This document shows positions 46,379 to 56,343 of a DNA stretch of 64,000 nucleotides, one piece after another. The stretch is taken from the NCBI GenBank assembly GCA_963746885.1, contig CAVVDM010000013.1, positions 1 through 64,000 of the forward strand, in the 5' to 3' direction. The position numbers were made by a program, and so were the translations under genes. The notes beneath the pieces are model-generated. The model worked only from the letters and a program-made list of their open reading frames with translations. It had not been told where the DNA came from and made no database searches. Position 1 is the first letter of the stretch, and every line of letters begins with the position of its first letter. The stretch is from DATARH01 sp963746885 (GTDB lineage Bacteria > Pseudomonadota > Alphaproteobacteria > ATCC43930 > CGMCC-115725).

Positions 46379-46436
46379 GATCGCATTTCCGCGTGTTTTC
46401 CGAAGCCGCCCCTCGCGAGGCGGCTTTCGTGTTTTT
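46369..46436 (+). terminator. Attenuator: antiterminator segment plus intrinsic terminator upstream of aroG
   Basis: The terminator stem AAGCCGCC (46403-46410) pairs with GGCGGCTT (46419-46426) around an 8-base loop, followed by TCGTGTTTTT (46427-46436). GGCGGC at 46369-46374, inside the last codons of the leader peptide, is complementary to GCCGCC at 46405-46410 and so can replace the terminator stem. The terminator ends 116 bases before the aroG start and points towards it, so it must be regulated or leaky for aroG to be expressed from an upstream promoter. Confidence 0.65.
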
Positions 46437-46472
46437 GATGGCTTGATGCGAATGTCGCCGGCGGTGGAGCGG

Positions 46473-46487
46473 CCTCCAACCTGGAGG
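46473..46487 (+). promoter_or_regulatory. Hairpin covering the Shine-Dalgarno of the second leader ORF
   Basis: CCTCCA (46473-46478), a 3-base loop and TGGAGG (46482-46487) form a stem that includes the GGAGG ribosome site of the ORF starting at 46494. Confidence 0.45.
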
Positions 46488-46493
46488 TTACCC

Positions 46494-46553
46494 ATGTCGT
46501 ATTCGAAATCGCTGCGCGCGCGCCGCACCGCGCGGACGGGAGGAACAGCGTGA
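46494..46553 (+). CDS. Second short leader ORF coupled to aroG
   Basis: Nineteen codons, MSYSKSLRARRTARTGGTA, strongly basic, with an excellent GGAGG site 6 bases before its ATG. Its TGA (46551-46553) shares the A of the aroG ATG (TGATG), so ribosomes ending here can restart on aroG. It could pass translation into aroG or be a small functional peptide. It contains one Tyr and no Phe or Trp, so it is not itself an aromatic sensor. Evidence is its site, overlap and position only. Confidence 0.45.
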   Translation: MSYSKSLRARRTARTGGTA

Positions 46554-47959
46554 TGCCCGAGAAATGGACGCCTCAGAGCTGGCGCGGCCTGCCGATCCGG
46601 CAGGTTCCCGGCTACGCGGATGAAGCCGCGCTCGCCCGCGTCGAGGAGATTTTGCACACCTACCCGCCGCTGGTCTTCGCCGGCGAGGCGCGGCGGCTGA
46701 AGGACCGGCTGGCCGACGTCGCCGCCGGCAAGGCGTTTCTGCTGCAAGGCGGCGACTGCGCCGAGAGCTTCGCCGAGTTCCATCCCAACAACATCCGCGA
46801 CACCTTCAAGGTGTTGTTGCAGATGGCGGTGGTGCTGACCTTCGGCGCCGCCTGCCCGGTCGTCAAGCTCGGGCGGCTGGCCGGCCAGTTCGCCAAGCCG
46901 CGCTCGTCCGACACCGAGACGCAGAACGGCGTCACCCTGCCCTCCTACCGCGGCGACATCATCAACGGCCTCGACTTCGACGCCACCGCCCGCGAGCCCG
47001 ACCCGCAACGGATGGTGCAGGCCTACAGCCAGTCGGCCGCGACGCTCAACCTGCTGCGCGCCTTCGCCCAGGGCGGCTATGCCGATCTGCACCGGGTCCA
47101 CGCGTGGAACCAGGATTTCGTCGCCGATAGCCCACAAGGCGAGCGCTACCGCGCATTGGCCGACCGGCTGACCGAGACGCTCGATTTCATGGCCGCCTGC
47201 GGACTCAACTCGGAAACGACGCCGCAGATCCGCGAGACCGAGTTCTACACCTCGCACGAGGCGCTGTTCCTGTCGTACGAGGAGGCGATGACGCGGGTCG
47301 ATTCGACGACCGGCGACTGGTACGACTGCTCGGCGCATCTGGTCTGGCTCGGCGACCGGACGAAGCAACTCGACGGCGCGCATGTCGAGTTCCTGCGCGG
47401 CATCAAGAACCCGATCGGCATGAAATGCGGCCCGACCACCGAGCCGGACGACGTGCTGCGGCTGATCGGCATGCTCAACCCGCAGAACGAGCCGGGGCGG
47501 CTGACCCTGATCACCCGCATGGGGGCCGACAAGGTGGCGGCCAAACTGCCGCCGCTGATCCGCGCCGTCAAACGCGAGGGGTGCCAGGTGGTGTGGTGCA
47601 TCGACCCGATGCACGGCAACACGATCACCTCCTCGACCGGCTACAAGACCCGAGTCTTCGACCGCATCCTCGACGAGGTGCACGGCGCCTTCGCGGCGCA
47701 TCTGGCCGAAGGCAGCTATGCCGGCGGGGTGCATTTCGAGCTGACCGGGCAGAACGTCACCGAATGCGTCGGCGGCGCCCAGGCGATCAGCGAAGCCTCG
47801 CTCGCCGACCGCTACCACACCCATTGCGACCCGCGGCTCAACGCCAGCCAGGCGCTCGAACTCGCGTTCGAGATCGCCGAGGCGCTGAAGCGCGCGCGCC
47901 AGGGCCGCTCAAACGGCCGCGCCCTCGAAACCGCGAGCCCACTCGCCGCGGCGCAGTAG
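46553..47959 (+). CDS. aroG: Class II 3-deoxy-7-phosphoheptulonate (DAHP) synthase
   Basis: Intact, 468 residues. It condenses PEP and erythrose-4-phosphate, the first step of aromatic synthesis. The class II (plant/AroAII type) fold shows FLLQGGDCAESFAEF, PVVKLGRLAGQFAKPRSSD, LPSYRGDIINGLDFD, YTSHEALFLSYEEAMTRVDS, the basic substrate site GMKCGPTTEPDD, VVWCIDPMHGNT, and metal ligands in GGVHFELTGQNVTECVGG and CDPRLNASQALEL. The start ATG at 46553 has GGGAGGA 8 bases upstream; a GTG at 46550 is also possible. The upstream region holds a candidate aromatic attenuator and an overlapping 19-codon ORF. Confidence 0.96.
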   Translation: MPEKWTPQSWRGLPIRQVPGYADEAALARVEEILHTYPPLVFAGEARRLKDRLADVAAGKAFLLQGGDCAESFAEFHPNNIRDTFKVLLQMAVVLTFGAACPVVKLGRLAGQFAKPRSSDTETQNGVTLPSYRGDIINGLDFDATAREPDPQRMVQAYSQSAATLNLLRAFAQGGYADLHRVHAWNQDFVADSPQGERYRALADRLTETLDFMAACGLNSETTPQIRETEFYTSHEALFLSYEEAMTRVDSTTGDWYDCSAHLVWLGDRTKQLDGAHVEFLRGIKNPIGMKCGPTTEPDDVLRLIGMLNPQNEPGRLTLITRMGADKVAAKLPPLIRAVKREGCQVVWCIDPMHGNTITSSTGYKTRVFDRILDEVHGAFAAHLAEGSYAGGVHFELTGQNVTECVGGAQAISEASLADRYHTHCDPRLNASQALELAFEIAEALKRARQGRSNGRALETASPLAAAQ

Positions 47960-48109
47960 CGCCGCCGCTTGCCCCGCAGGCCGATGCCACATCACGACTT
48001 GGTGATCGCGACGCGATCTCAACAAACGCTCCCGCGCCCCCTAAATACGAGTGTGGCCATCGAACGGTCGAATGCACCCCTTCCCGGGTGACCACAGAGG
48101 GCGCGGCGG

Positions 48110-48385
48110 ATGAAGCATCGATTGATTGGCATCACGGTGGCAGCCATAGCCATAGCGGCAATCGGGCCGGTTTGGGCGCAGGTTCCCACGCCGGGAACGC
48201 AGCAGCCCCAATTGGCGACCGCTCCCCCCTATCCCCTCAATGCACCGACCCCGAGGGATGCGTATCGGGACGGGCAGATAAACCGCTGGGAACTCGAACG
48301 CCTTGCGGGGCCGGTACCGCAAGCGCTGCAAGGGCCAAGCGTTGACGGGAACAGGGGCAATTCAGGCGGCGGCGGCTGGGATTGA
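48110..48385 (+). CDS. Small exported hypothetical protein, 91 residues
   Basis: ATG at 48110 after GCGGCGG. The signal peptide GITVAAIAIAAIGPVWA is cleaved before QVPTPGTQQP. The mature protein is Pro/Gln/Gly-rich with a short conserved-looking centre (DAYRDGQINRWELERLAG) and a glycine-rich end (GNSGGGGWD). Probably periplasmic. Family unknown; frame and codon use support a real gene. Confidence 0.6.
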   Translation: MKHRLIGITVAAIAIAAIGPVWAQVPTPGTQQPQLATAPPYPLNAPTPRDAYRDGQINRWELERLAGPVPQALQGPSVDGNRGNSGGGGWD

Positions 48386-48491
48386 TGTCGTCGTTGGTCC
48401 GCTGCTCGACCGGTAACTCGGGCCGGCTGCCCACCCAATCGGGCCGCGGCTCAGGATTGCTTAGCTTCACGCGCAATGACAGCATGTTGCG

Positions 48492-49608
48492 ATGGATGAC
48501 GATCTTGCGGCGCGCACCGACAGCTATTTTCTGAAGACCAAGGCGATCGTCGAGCAGTTCGGCGATCGCGCCGCGAGCTATGCGGTGTTCATGCGTCGCC
48601 CGGTTGTTTCGGCGCCGCGCTTCGCGATCGAGTTCCTCGAAAAGATGGCGGCCGGGCGCGGCACCAGCTTCGACATCGAGCTCAATTATCCCGAAGCCGC
48701 CTGGGTCGGCGCCGGCGAGCCGATGCTTTACGTCAGCGGGTCGCTCTACCATCTGGTCGACCTCGAGACGGTGCTGCTGCAAAAGCTCGGCCCCGCGTGC
48801 GTTGCTGCCTACAACGCCTCGGCGATGTGCGCCGACCTGCCGAAGGTGGCGTTTCTGGCGATGGATGCGCGGCACTGCGCCGGGGCGGAGATGGCCGAGC
48901 TGATGGCTTATGCCGCCGTCGGTCGGCTCGGCGCATGCGCGACGGGTCGCGGGCGCGGTCGGGTTTGTCGGCTGCGCCGCCGCGGCAACCGCGCCCTTTT
49001 TCGGCCGCGACACCGGCATGGGCACGATGCCGCATGCCCTGATCGGCTACGCCGGCTCTACCGTGCGCGCTGCCGAGATGTTTCACGAGACTTTCCCCGA
49101 CGAAGCGCTGACCGTGCTGGTCGATTATTTCGGGCAGGAGACCAGCGACGCGGTCGCGGTGTGCCGGCGCTTTCCCGAATTGGCCGCTTCCGGCCGCCTC
49201 GCCTTCCGCATGGACACGCCGGGCGGGCGCTATTGCGAAGGGCTCGACCTGGCGCGCTCCTACGAGGTCTTGGAACGCCATGCGCCGCAATCGATCCGCG
49301 GCTACCGCACCGAGGCGGAACTGCGCTATCTGGTCGGCACCGGCGTCTCCGCCGCGGCGCTGTGGCAATTGCGGCTGGTGATGGACGCGGCCGGCTTTCC
49401 CGCCGCCAAGATCGTCGCCAGCTCGGGGTTCGGGCCGGCGAAATGCCGCATGATGGCGGCGGCCAGCGCGCCGATCGACGTGATCGGCACCGGCTCCTAC
49501 CTGCCGGAATTATGGAGCGAGACCTACGCGACGGCCGACATCATCGCCTATGACGGCCAGCCGATGGTCAAGGCCGGCCGCGAGTTCCTGCTGCGCAACA
49601 AGCGCTGA
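48492..49608 (+). CDS. Nicotinate phosphoribosyltransferase-like protein (one frameshift)
   Basis: About 372 residues. It joins nicotinate to PRPP in NAD salvage. The N-terminus is LAARTDSYFLKTKAIVEQFG (TDxYF is the family start), then PEAAWVGAGEPMLYVSGSLY, AFLAMDARHCAGAEMAELMA, AHARRVAGAVGFVGC, GTMPHALIGYAGSTVRAAEM, VDYFGQETSDAVAVCRRFPE and KIVASSGFGPAKCRMMA. An extra C near 48931 (GGTCGG[C]TCGGCG) breaks the frame. It is shorter than E. coli PncB. First of a five-gene tightly spaced run ending in fumarylacetoacetase. Confidence 0.82.
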
Positions 49609-49619
49609 GGCGGCCCGCC

Positions 49620-50141
49620 ATGATCTTCACCAGCGAGAGCGGGCTTACCGACCCCAGCCGTCTGCCCGAATGGGGCCAGTGGTATCTCGGTCATCTGGCG
49701 GCGATGGCAGCGGTGCCGGGGATCACCTCGGCGCAGCGCTTCGGCGGGCTGAGCGAGGGGCCGCCGCCCTCGCTCGCGATGTATACGGTCGCCTCACCGG
49801 CCGTGTTCGAAAGCGAGACCTACCGGCGCACCCGCGGCATGGGGCCGTTCGTGCCCGTGGTGGACGCGCGAATGCACCGGCGCAACCTGTTCGAGGGGCT
49901 TGACACCGCGCCCGAGCTGCCGATGTCGGCGATCCTGCTGGTGGCCGACCGGGGCGAGCGCGGCCCGGGCCTCGCGGGACTGGTCTGGCTGCGCGCGGTC
50001 GGCCTCGACCGCTCGACGGCCTGGCGCGGCATCGGCGTGTTTCCGGATCGCGCGGCAGCGCAGGCGATGGCCGACCGGATCGGCGGCGCCGCGCTCTACG
50101 CGCCGATCACCGAGCGCTTTGCGCCGCCGGAAGCAGCATGA
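49620..50141 (+). CDS. Hypothetical protein, 173 residues
   Basis: Starts at MIFTSESGLTDPSRLPEWGQ (49620), 11 bases after the previous gene, and overlaps the next by ATGA. HLAAMAAVPGITSAQRFGGL...PPSLAMYTVASPAVFESETY looks like a dimeric alpha/beta-barrel (EthD/ABM-like) half, and the second half (AILLVADRGERGPGLAGLVW) repeats the layout. There is no signal peptide. Function unknown; such folds often serve as small-molecule binders or isomerases. Confidence 0.65.
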   Translation: MIFTSESGLTDPSRLPEWGQWYLGHLAAMAAVPGITSAQRFGGLSEGPPPSLAMYTVASPAVFESETYRRTRGMGPFVPVVDARMHRRNLFEGLDTAPELPMSAILLVADRGERGPGLAGLVWLRAVGLDRSTAWRGIGVFPDRAAAQAMADRIGGAALYAPITERFAPPEAA

Positions 50142-50857
50142 CAGAAGCGCAGCGTAATCATCTCGGCCAGCCGGTCGGCGCGCCGGTGCCGGGCTGGTCG
50201 CCACGACAGCGCCCGCCGCGCGTCGCAATGGCGGGGCATTTCTGTATGGTCGAGCCGCTCGACCCGGAGCGACATACGGAGGAACTGTTCGCGGCCAATG
50301 CCGAGGACCGCGAGGGACGGCTGTGGACCTACTACCCCTACGGCCCGTTCGCCGCGCCGTCCGAATACCGCGCGTGGGTCGAGGCCGCATGCGCCGATCC
50401 CAACCGGCTGTTTCACGCAATCTGCGACAAGGCGAGCGGCCGGGCGGTCGGCGTCGCGGCTTATATCAACATCCAGCCGGCAGTCGGCTCGGTGGAAATC
50501 GGCAGCCTGGTGTTCAGCCCGCTGTTGCAGCGGCGGCCGGCAGCGACCGAGGCGATGTACCTGATGATGCGTCGTGCGTTCGACGAGCTCGGCTACCGGC
50601 GCTACGAATGGAAATGCAATTCGCTGAACGCGCCGAGCCGAGCCGCAGCATTGCGCCTCGGCTTCCAATACGAGGGCCTGTTCCGCCAGGCGACGATCAC
50701 CCGCGGGCGCAACCGCGACACCGCCTGGTTTTCGATCATCGACCGCGAGTGGCCGGACTTGAAGGCAGCGTTCGAGTGCTGGCTCGACCCGGCGAACTTC
50801 GACGCCGACGGCAAACAGCGCCGAAGTCTGGCGAGCTTCCGACCAGGCCCGATATGA
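50138..50857 (+). CDS. GNAT family N-acetyltransferase (RimJ/RimL-like)
   Basis: Intact, 239 residues; the start overlaps the previous stop (ATGA). Acetyl-CoA-dependent N-acyltransferase: HFCMVEPLDPERHTEELFAA, LWTYYPYGPFAAPSEYRAWV, GRAVGVAAYINIQPAVGSVE, EIGSLVFSPLLQRRPAATEA and RYEWKCNSLNAPSRAAALRL with GFQYEGLFRQ. The usual Q/RxxGxG/A loop is LQRRPAAT, a modest deviation seen in this subfamily. Substrate unknown. Confidence 0.85.
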   Translation: MTEAQRNHLGQPVGAPVPGWSPRQRPPRVAMAGHFCMVEPLDPERHTEELFAANAEDREGRLWTYYPYGPFAAPSEYRAWVEAACADPNRLFHAICDKASGRAVGVAAYINIQPAVGSVEIGSLVFSPLLQRRPAATEAMYLMMRRAFDELGYRRYEWKCNSLNAPSRAAALRLGFQYEGLFRQATITRGRNRDTAWFSIIDREWPDLKAAFECWLDPANFDADGKQRRSLASFRPGPI

Positions 50858-52079
50858 GCGCACGGCCCACGCCGTCGCTGGCATTGCTTGCGGCGGTGAC
50901 CGCGATCGGCTTTTGCGCGCTGCACATCGTGGTGCCGGCATTGCCGATCCTCGCGGCGGCGTTCGACGCCGACCCGGTGCGGGTGCAGCTCGTGCTGACG
51001 CTGTACCTCGCCGGCATCGCCGCCGGGCAGCTCGTCTACGGCCCGGTGTCGGACCGCTTCGGCCGCCGCCCGGTGCTGATCGCCGGGCTGGCGATGTTTC
51101 TCGCCGGCACGTTGCTGTGCGGCCTTGCGTGGTCGCTGGCGGCGCTGATCTGCGGCCGGGTGCTGGAAGCCTGCGGCGCCTGCGCCGGGATCGTGCTCGG
51201 GCGGGCGATCATCCGCGACGTCTACGAGCGCGAGGCGGCGGCGCGCGGCATCGCGCTGGTGATGATGGCGATGACGCTGGCGCCAGCCGTGTCGCCGGCG
51301 ATCGGCGCCTACCTCGCCGAATGGGTCGATTGGCGGGCGATCTTCGCGCTGCTCGGGGTGCTCGGCGCCGCCGTGCTGGCGCTGACCGTGGCACGGCTCG
51401 GCGAGACCAACACCCGGCCAACCCGGCTCGACCTCGTCGGCATGGCGGAATCCTACCTGACGCTGCTGCGCTCGCCGCAATATCTCGGCTTTGCGCTGTG
51501 CAGCGCTTGTGCCAGCGCGTCGTGGTTCACGTTCTGCGCCAGCGCCCCGCATGTGCTGGTCGAGACCATGGGCAAGCCGCCCAGCACCTACGGCATGATG
51601 ATCGTGTTGCCGATGGCGACCTACATGCTCGGCAACGCGGCCGCGGCCCGCTTTGCAGGTCGCTTCGGCAGCTTCAAGCTGCTGCTGGCCGGCCGCTCGC
51701 TCGCCTTTGCCGCGGCGCTGGCGATGGCGCTGTGGTACATGCTGGCGGGGCTCGGCATCTGGGTCATGTTTGTGCCGATCGCGCTCAGCTCGATCGGCGA
51801 CGGGCTGAGCCAGCCGGCCGCGCTGGCCGCCGGGCTCAGCGTCTATCCGCGGCTTGCCGGCACCGCGTCGGGGCTGATGGGCTTTTTGCAGATGACGGTC
51901 GCCGCGATCGGTACGCTTGCCGTCGCCTTGCTGCCGTTTCAATTTGCCGTCAGCATGGTGATGGTGGTCGGCGGCTTCATTGCGCTCGCGCTGGCCTTCG
52001 GGATTTTCGCGCTGCGCTGGCCGCAGGGCGGCGCGATGTCGGGTGTGCCGTCATTGCGATTGACAGGGGAGGAATCAGC

Positions 52080-52083
<4 letters not shown>
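50854..52083 (+). CDS. Bcr/CflA-type MFS efflux transporter
   Basis: Intact, 409 residues, 12 membrane helices. The ATG at 50854 overlaps the GNAT stop and its stop overlaps fahA (both ATGA). Helix 1 has LHIVVPALPILAAAFDADP; the signature GPVSDRFGRRPVLIAGLAMF is in loop 2-3. RVLEACGACAGIVLGRAIIR (helix 4) and the motif C-like APAVSPAIGAYLAEWVDWRA mark drug:H+ antiporters of the Bcr/CflA group. Exports a small molecule; identity unknown. Confidence 0.87.
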
Positions 52084-53390
<1,307 letters not shown>

Positions 53391-53634
53391 GCGTTTGGCC
53401 CCGGCGGCAGCGAGCGGCGGCGGTCAACGCGCGTTAAGGCTTAATAAACCGCAGTTGGCTTTAATGATGTCCGATGCAGAACATGACGCAACAGAGCTGG
53501 CGAGCGCCGGCCGATCACAGCGCTACACCCGGTGACCGGCAGCCGTATCGCGGTCGCGGCAACGAGGCGCGCGGCCTACGATCTTGCCCGGCGTGATTGG
53601 ATCAGCGGCACGGTTCCGCCGCGCGAGGTGAGTC

Positions 53635-54843
53635 ATGGGGCGAAAGGACGACACCGTGCACTCGGTACTGATCGTCGATAGCGATCGCGCGTTTGTTGCG
53701 GAGTGGATCGCCGGCCCGCTGCTGGCAAGCGGCTATGACGCGATCTCGGTCGACACCGCGGAGCGGGCCGTCGCCGCGTTGCGCGACCCGCCCGATCGCG
53801 GCGCCCCGGCACCGGTGGCGCTGATCGATGCCCGCCTCGGCAAGTTCGCCGCCGGCGTCGATCTGATACCCCGCCTACAGCTCGAGCAGCCGGAACTGAT
53901 CTGCGTGTTGATGACGGCCGAGCTCGACACACCGACGGCAGTTGCGGCATTGCGTCGCGGTGCGTACGATTTTGTCGAGAAATCGCACGACCCCAAGGCG
54001 CTGTTCACGGTGATCGAGCGCTGCTTCGACGAGGTCGCGGTGCGGCGCGAGCGTGCGGCGGCGATCGAGGCGCTGCGCCTCGCCAAGGAAGAAGCCGAGG
54101 CGGCCAGCCGCGGGAAATCGGGCTTTCTGGCGACGATGAGCCACGAGCTGCGCACCCCGCTCAACGCGATCATCGGGTTTTCCGAGATGATGATGCGCGA
54201 GGTATTGGGCGGGCTCGGCAATGACCAGTACCGCGCCTACGCCGCGGACATCTTCGAGAGCGGCAACCACCTGCTGAAGATCATCAACGACATCCTGGAC
54301 CTGTCGAAGGCAGAGGCCGGCAAGCTTGAACTGTTCGAGGAGGTGTTCGATCTGCGCGACACGATCCGCTCGGTGCGCCAATTGATCAGCGCGCGCATCA
54401 GCGAAGGCGGCCTCACCGACGGGCTCTCGCTGCCCGACGAACTGCCGCTGCTGCGGGCCGACGAGCGCAAGACCAAGCAGGTATTGCTCAACCTCGTCAC
54501 CAACGCGGTCAAATTCACCCCGCCCGGCGGCCGTATCGACATTGCCGCCACGTTCGACCGGGAAGCCGGCTTGGTGGTCAGCGTCAGCGATACCGGGATC
54601 GGCATCGCACCGCGCGATCTAAGCCGAGTGCTGCGCCCATTCGAGCAGGTCGATTCGGCGTTTGCCCGTCTGCAGCAAGGAACCGGGCTCGGCCTGCCGC
54701 TGGTCAAGGCGATCGTGGAACTGCACGGCGGCAAGCTCGAATTGCACAGCAACCTCGGCAGCGGCACCCGGGTCTGCGTCACCTTCCCGCCGCATCGCGC
54801 GGTATTCGAGCCGGCTGCCGAGAAGCCGCGCAGCGCCGCCTGA
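53635..54843 (+). CDS. Receiver-histidine kinase fusion (PleC/DivJ/PdhS-like kinase core)
   Basis: Intact, 402 residues, soluble. Residues 8-125 are a receiver domain with acidic pair D15/D17, phospho-acceptor D65 (ALIDARLG) and K116. A short coiled linker follows (RRERAAAIEALRLAKEEAEA). The kinase has the H-box SGFLATMSHELRTPLNAIIG (H170) with FSEMM, N-box QVLLNLVTNAVKFTPPGG, and G boxes VSDTGIGI and QGTGLGLPLVKAIVELHGG. The H-box is of the type found in DivJ/PleC/PdhS kinases that use DivK as partner. DivK/PleD lie 11 kb away, so this is a candidate partner, not proven. Confidence 0.88.
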   Translation: MGRKDDTVHSVLIVDSDRAFVAEWIAGPLLASGYDAISVDTAERAVAALRDPPDRGAPAPVALIDARLGKFAAGVDLIPRLQLEQPELICVLMTAELDTPTAVAALRRGAYDFVEKSHDPKALFTVIERCFDEVAVRRERAAAIEALRLAKEEAEAASRGKSGFLATMSHELRTPLNAIIGFSEMMMREVLGGLGNDQYRAYAADIFESGNHLLKIINDILDLSKAEAGKLELFEEVFDLRDTIRSVRQLISARISEGGLTDGLSLPDELPLLRADERKTKQVLLNLVTNAVKFTPPGGRIDIAATFDREAGLVVSVSDTGIGIAPRDLSRVLRPFEQVDSAFARLQQGTGLGLPLVKAIVELHGGKLELHSNLGSGTRVCVTFPPHRAVFEPAAEKPRSAA

Positions 54844-54863
54844 TCCGGTCCTTCCTCCTTCGT

Positions 54864-55862
54864 TCAGCCCCACACCGAACGCCAGCTCGGGAAACCGCCC
54901 GCCGGCTCGGCGGCGAGCACAGCGCGCATGATCGCGCGCGCCAGACACGACGCGGCGGCGGCACCAAGGTGTGCCAGCAGCACCGGCTCGACCGCAACCG
55001 CCTCCTCTGCCGTCGACAGTGCGAACACGGTATCCCCGTCAAACGGCGTGTGCGCCGGGCGGATCGCCTGCGCCAGCCCGTCCTGCGCCATGATGGCGAG
55101 ACGCCGGCAGCCCCCCTTGTCGAGCGGCAGATCGGTCGCTACCACCGCAATCGTCGTGTTGGCGCCGGCGGCGGCGGGCGCGCAGGCGGAAAAATCTTCC
55201 GGGTCGAGAGGCACGGGCGGGAGGTGCGGCTGTACCGCGATCTCGCCGGCCAGCGCCAGTTCTGCCGCCCATAGCCGCCCGCAATCGGGCCGCACCGCAG
55301 ACCCCCAGCTGTTGACCGCGACCAATGCGCCGACCATCGTGCCGTCGGCCAGGCGTAACGAGCTGCTGCCGATGCCCCCTTTGAGCCGCCCCGCCTTGGC
55401 GCCGAACCCGGCGCCGGCATTGCCGAGCGCGAACTCCCGTCCCACACAGGCCAGCGCCTCGCCTCCGAGCCGGCGATAGGGCGGCTCGCCCACCCACGCC
55501 TGCCGCCCGGGAAACGCCAGGTCGAACAGGATCGCCGCCGGCACGATCGGCACCCGCACGTCGCGCACGGCAAAGCCGCGCCCAATCGCGGCCAGCCCCT
55601 GCATGACCCCGCCGGCCGCATCGAGGCCGAATGCCGAGCCGCCGGACAGCACGATCGCGTCAACCCGGGTGACCAGCGCGGCCGGATCGAGCAGTTCCGT
55701 TTCGCGGCTGCCCGGAGCGCCGCCGCGCACATCGACCGCCGCGACCGCCGGGCGCTCGGCCAGCACCACCGTCGTGCCGGTGATGGCCGCCGCGTCCTCG
55801 GCCTGCCCGACCAGCAGCCCCGGCACGTCGGTGATCAGGTTGCGCGGCCCGGGCGCGGCCAT
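54864..55862 (-). CDS. P1 family peptidase (DmpA/BapA-like aminopeptidase)
   Basis: Intact, 332 residues. An N-terminal-nucleophile hydrolase made as a precursor that cleaves itself into two chains. The N-terminal chain has ITDVPGLLVGQAEDAAAITG, VLSGGSAFGLDAAGGVMQGL and GAGFGAKAGRLKGGIGSSSL. The cleavage site is GANTTIAVVATDLPL, with T236 the probable nucleophile after N235. Relatives remove N-terminal D- or beta-amino acids from peptides. The ATG at 55862 is 25 bases from the PNPOx-like gene stop on the same strand. Confidence 0.88.
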   Translation of the reverse strand: MAAPGPRNLITDVPGLLVGQAEDAAAITGTTVVLAERPAVAAVDVRGGAPGSRETELLDPAALVTRVDAIVLSGGSAFGLDAAGGVMQGLAAIGRGFAVRDVRVPIVPAAILFDLAFPGRQAWVGEPPYRRLGGEALACVGREFALGNAGAGFGAKAGRLKGGIGSSSLRLADGTMVGALVAVNSWGSAVRPDCGRLWAAELALAGEIAVQPHLPPVPLDPEDFSACAPAAAGANTTIAVVATDLPLDKGGCRRLAIMAQDGLAQAIRPAHTPFDGDTVFALSTAEEAVAVEPVLLAHLGAAAASCLARAIMRAVLAAEPAGGFPSWRSVWG

Positions 55863-55886
55863 GGCGTCTCTATGTCCTGAGGGGGA

Positions 55887-56330
55887 TCAATACCGCCCGC
55901 CGAGCTTGCTGTGGTCCCAGCTGGTGATCTTGCGCGGGAAGATCTTGAGGACGACGCGCTTCGGGGCGCTGCGCGCGGCGCCGCTCGGGCGGGTCGTGCT
56001 GCGGCCCTCGCCAAGCCAGGTGAACGCTTCCCTGACGGCTTCGGGATCCTCGATGATCTCGCAATCGCCGCGCGCCATGACGCCCTTCAGCTCGGCATAG
56101 GCGCCGCCGGTCTCGACCATCACGCCGACCTTCGGGTCGCGGCGGATGTTCATCACCTTCTGCGCCTTGCCGTAGGAGGTCATCCAGAAGGCGCCGTCGC
56201 GGAAAATGAAGTTCATCGCCACGACATGGGGAAACCCGTCCGGGTCGAGCGTCGCCAGCGCGCATTTGCGGTTGTCGCGCAGAAAGGCGGCCTGTTCGTC
56301 GGCGGTGAGTCGGATATCGGGGCGTGGCAT
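55887..56330 (-). CDS. Pyridoxamine 5'-phosphate oxidase-like flavin/F420-binding protein
   Basis: Intact, 147 residues, split-barrel fold. RKCALATLDPDGFPHVVAMN, FIFRDGAFWMTSYGKAQKV, NIRRDPKVGVMVETGGAYAE and KGVMARGDCEIIEDPEAVRE match the PNPOx-like family, whose small members use F420 or FMN for reduction of diverse substrates. Sits between the P1 peptidase and the MmgE/PrpD gene on one strand (13-base gap), likely one operon. Confidence 0.82.
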   Translation of the reverse strand: MPRPDIRLTADEQAAFLRDNRKCALATLDPDGFPHVVAMNFIFRDGAFWMTSYGKAQKVMNIRRDPKVGVMVETGGAYAELKGVMARGDCEIIEDPEAVREAFTWLGEGRSTTRPSGAARSAPKRVVLKIFPRKITSWDHSKLGGRY

Positions 56331-56343
56331 GCCGGGTTGTCTC

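Noticed and set aside
53391..53634. Short open frames between fahA and the receiver-kinase gene
   Set aside because: Candidates of 20-45 codons have no ribosome site or family resemblance; I see nothing reliable in this gap.
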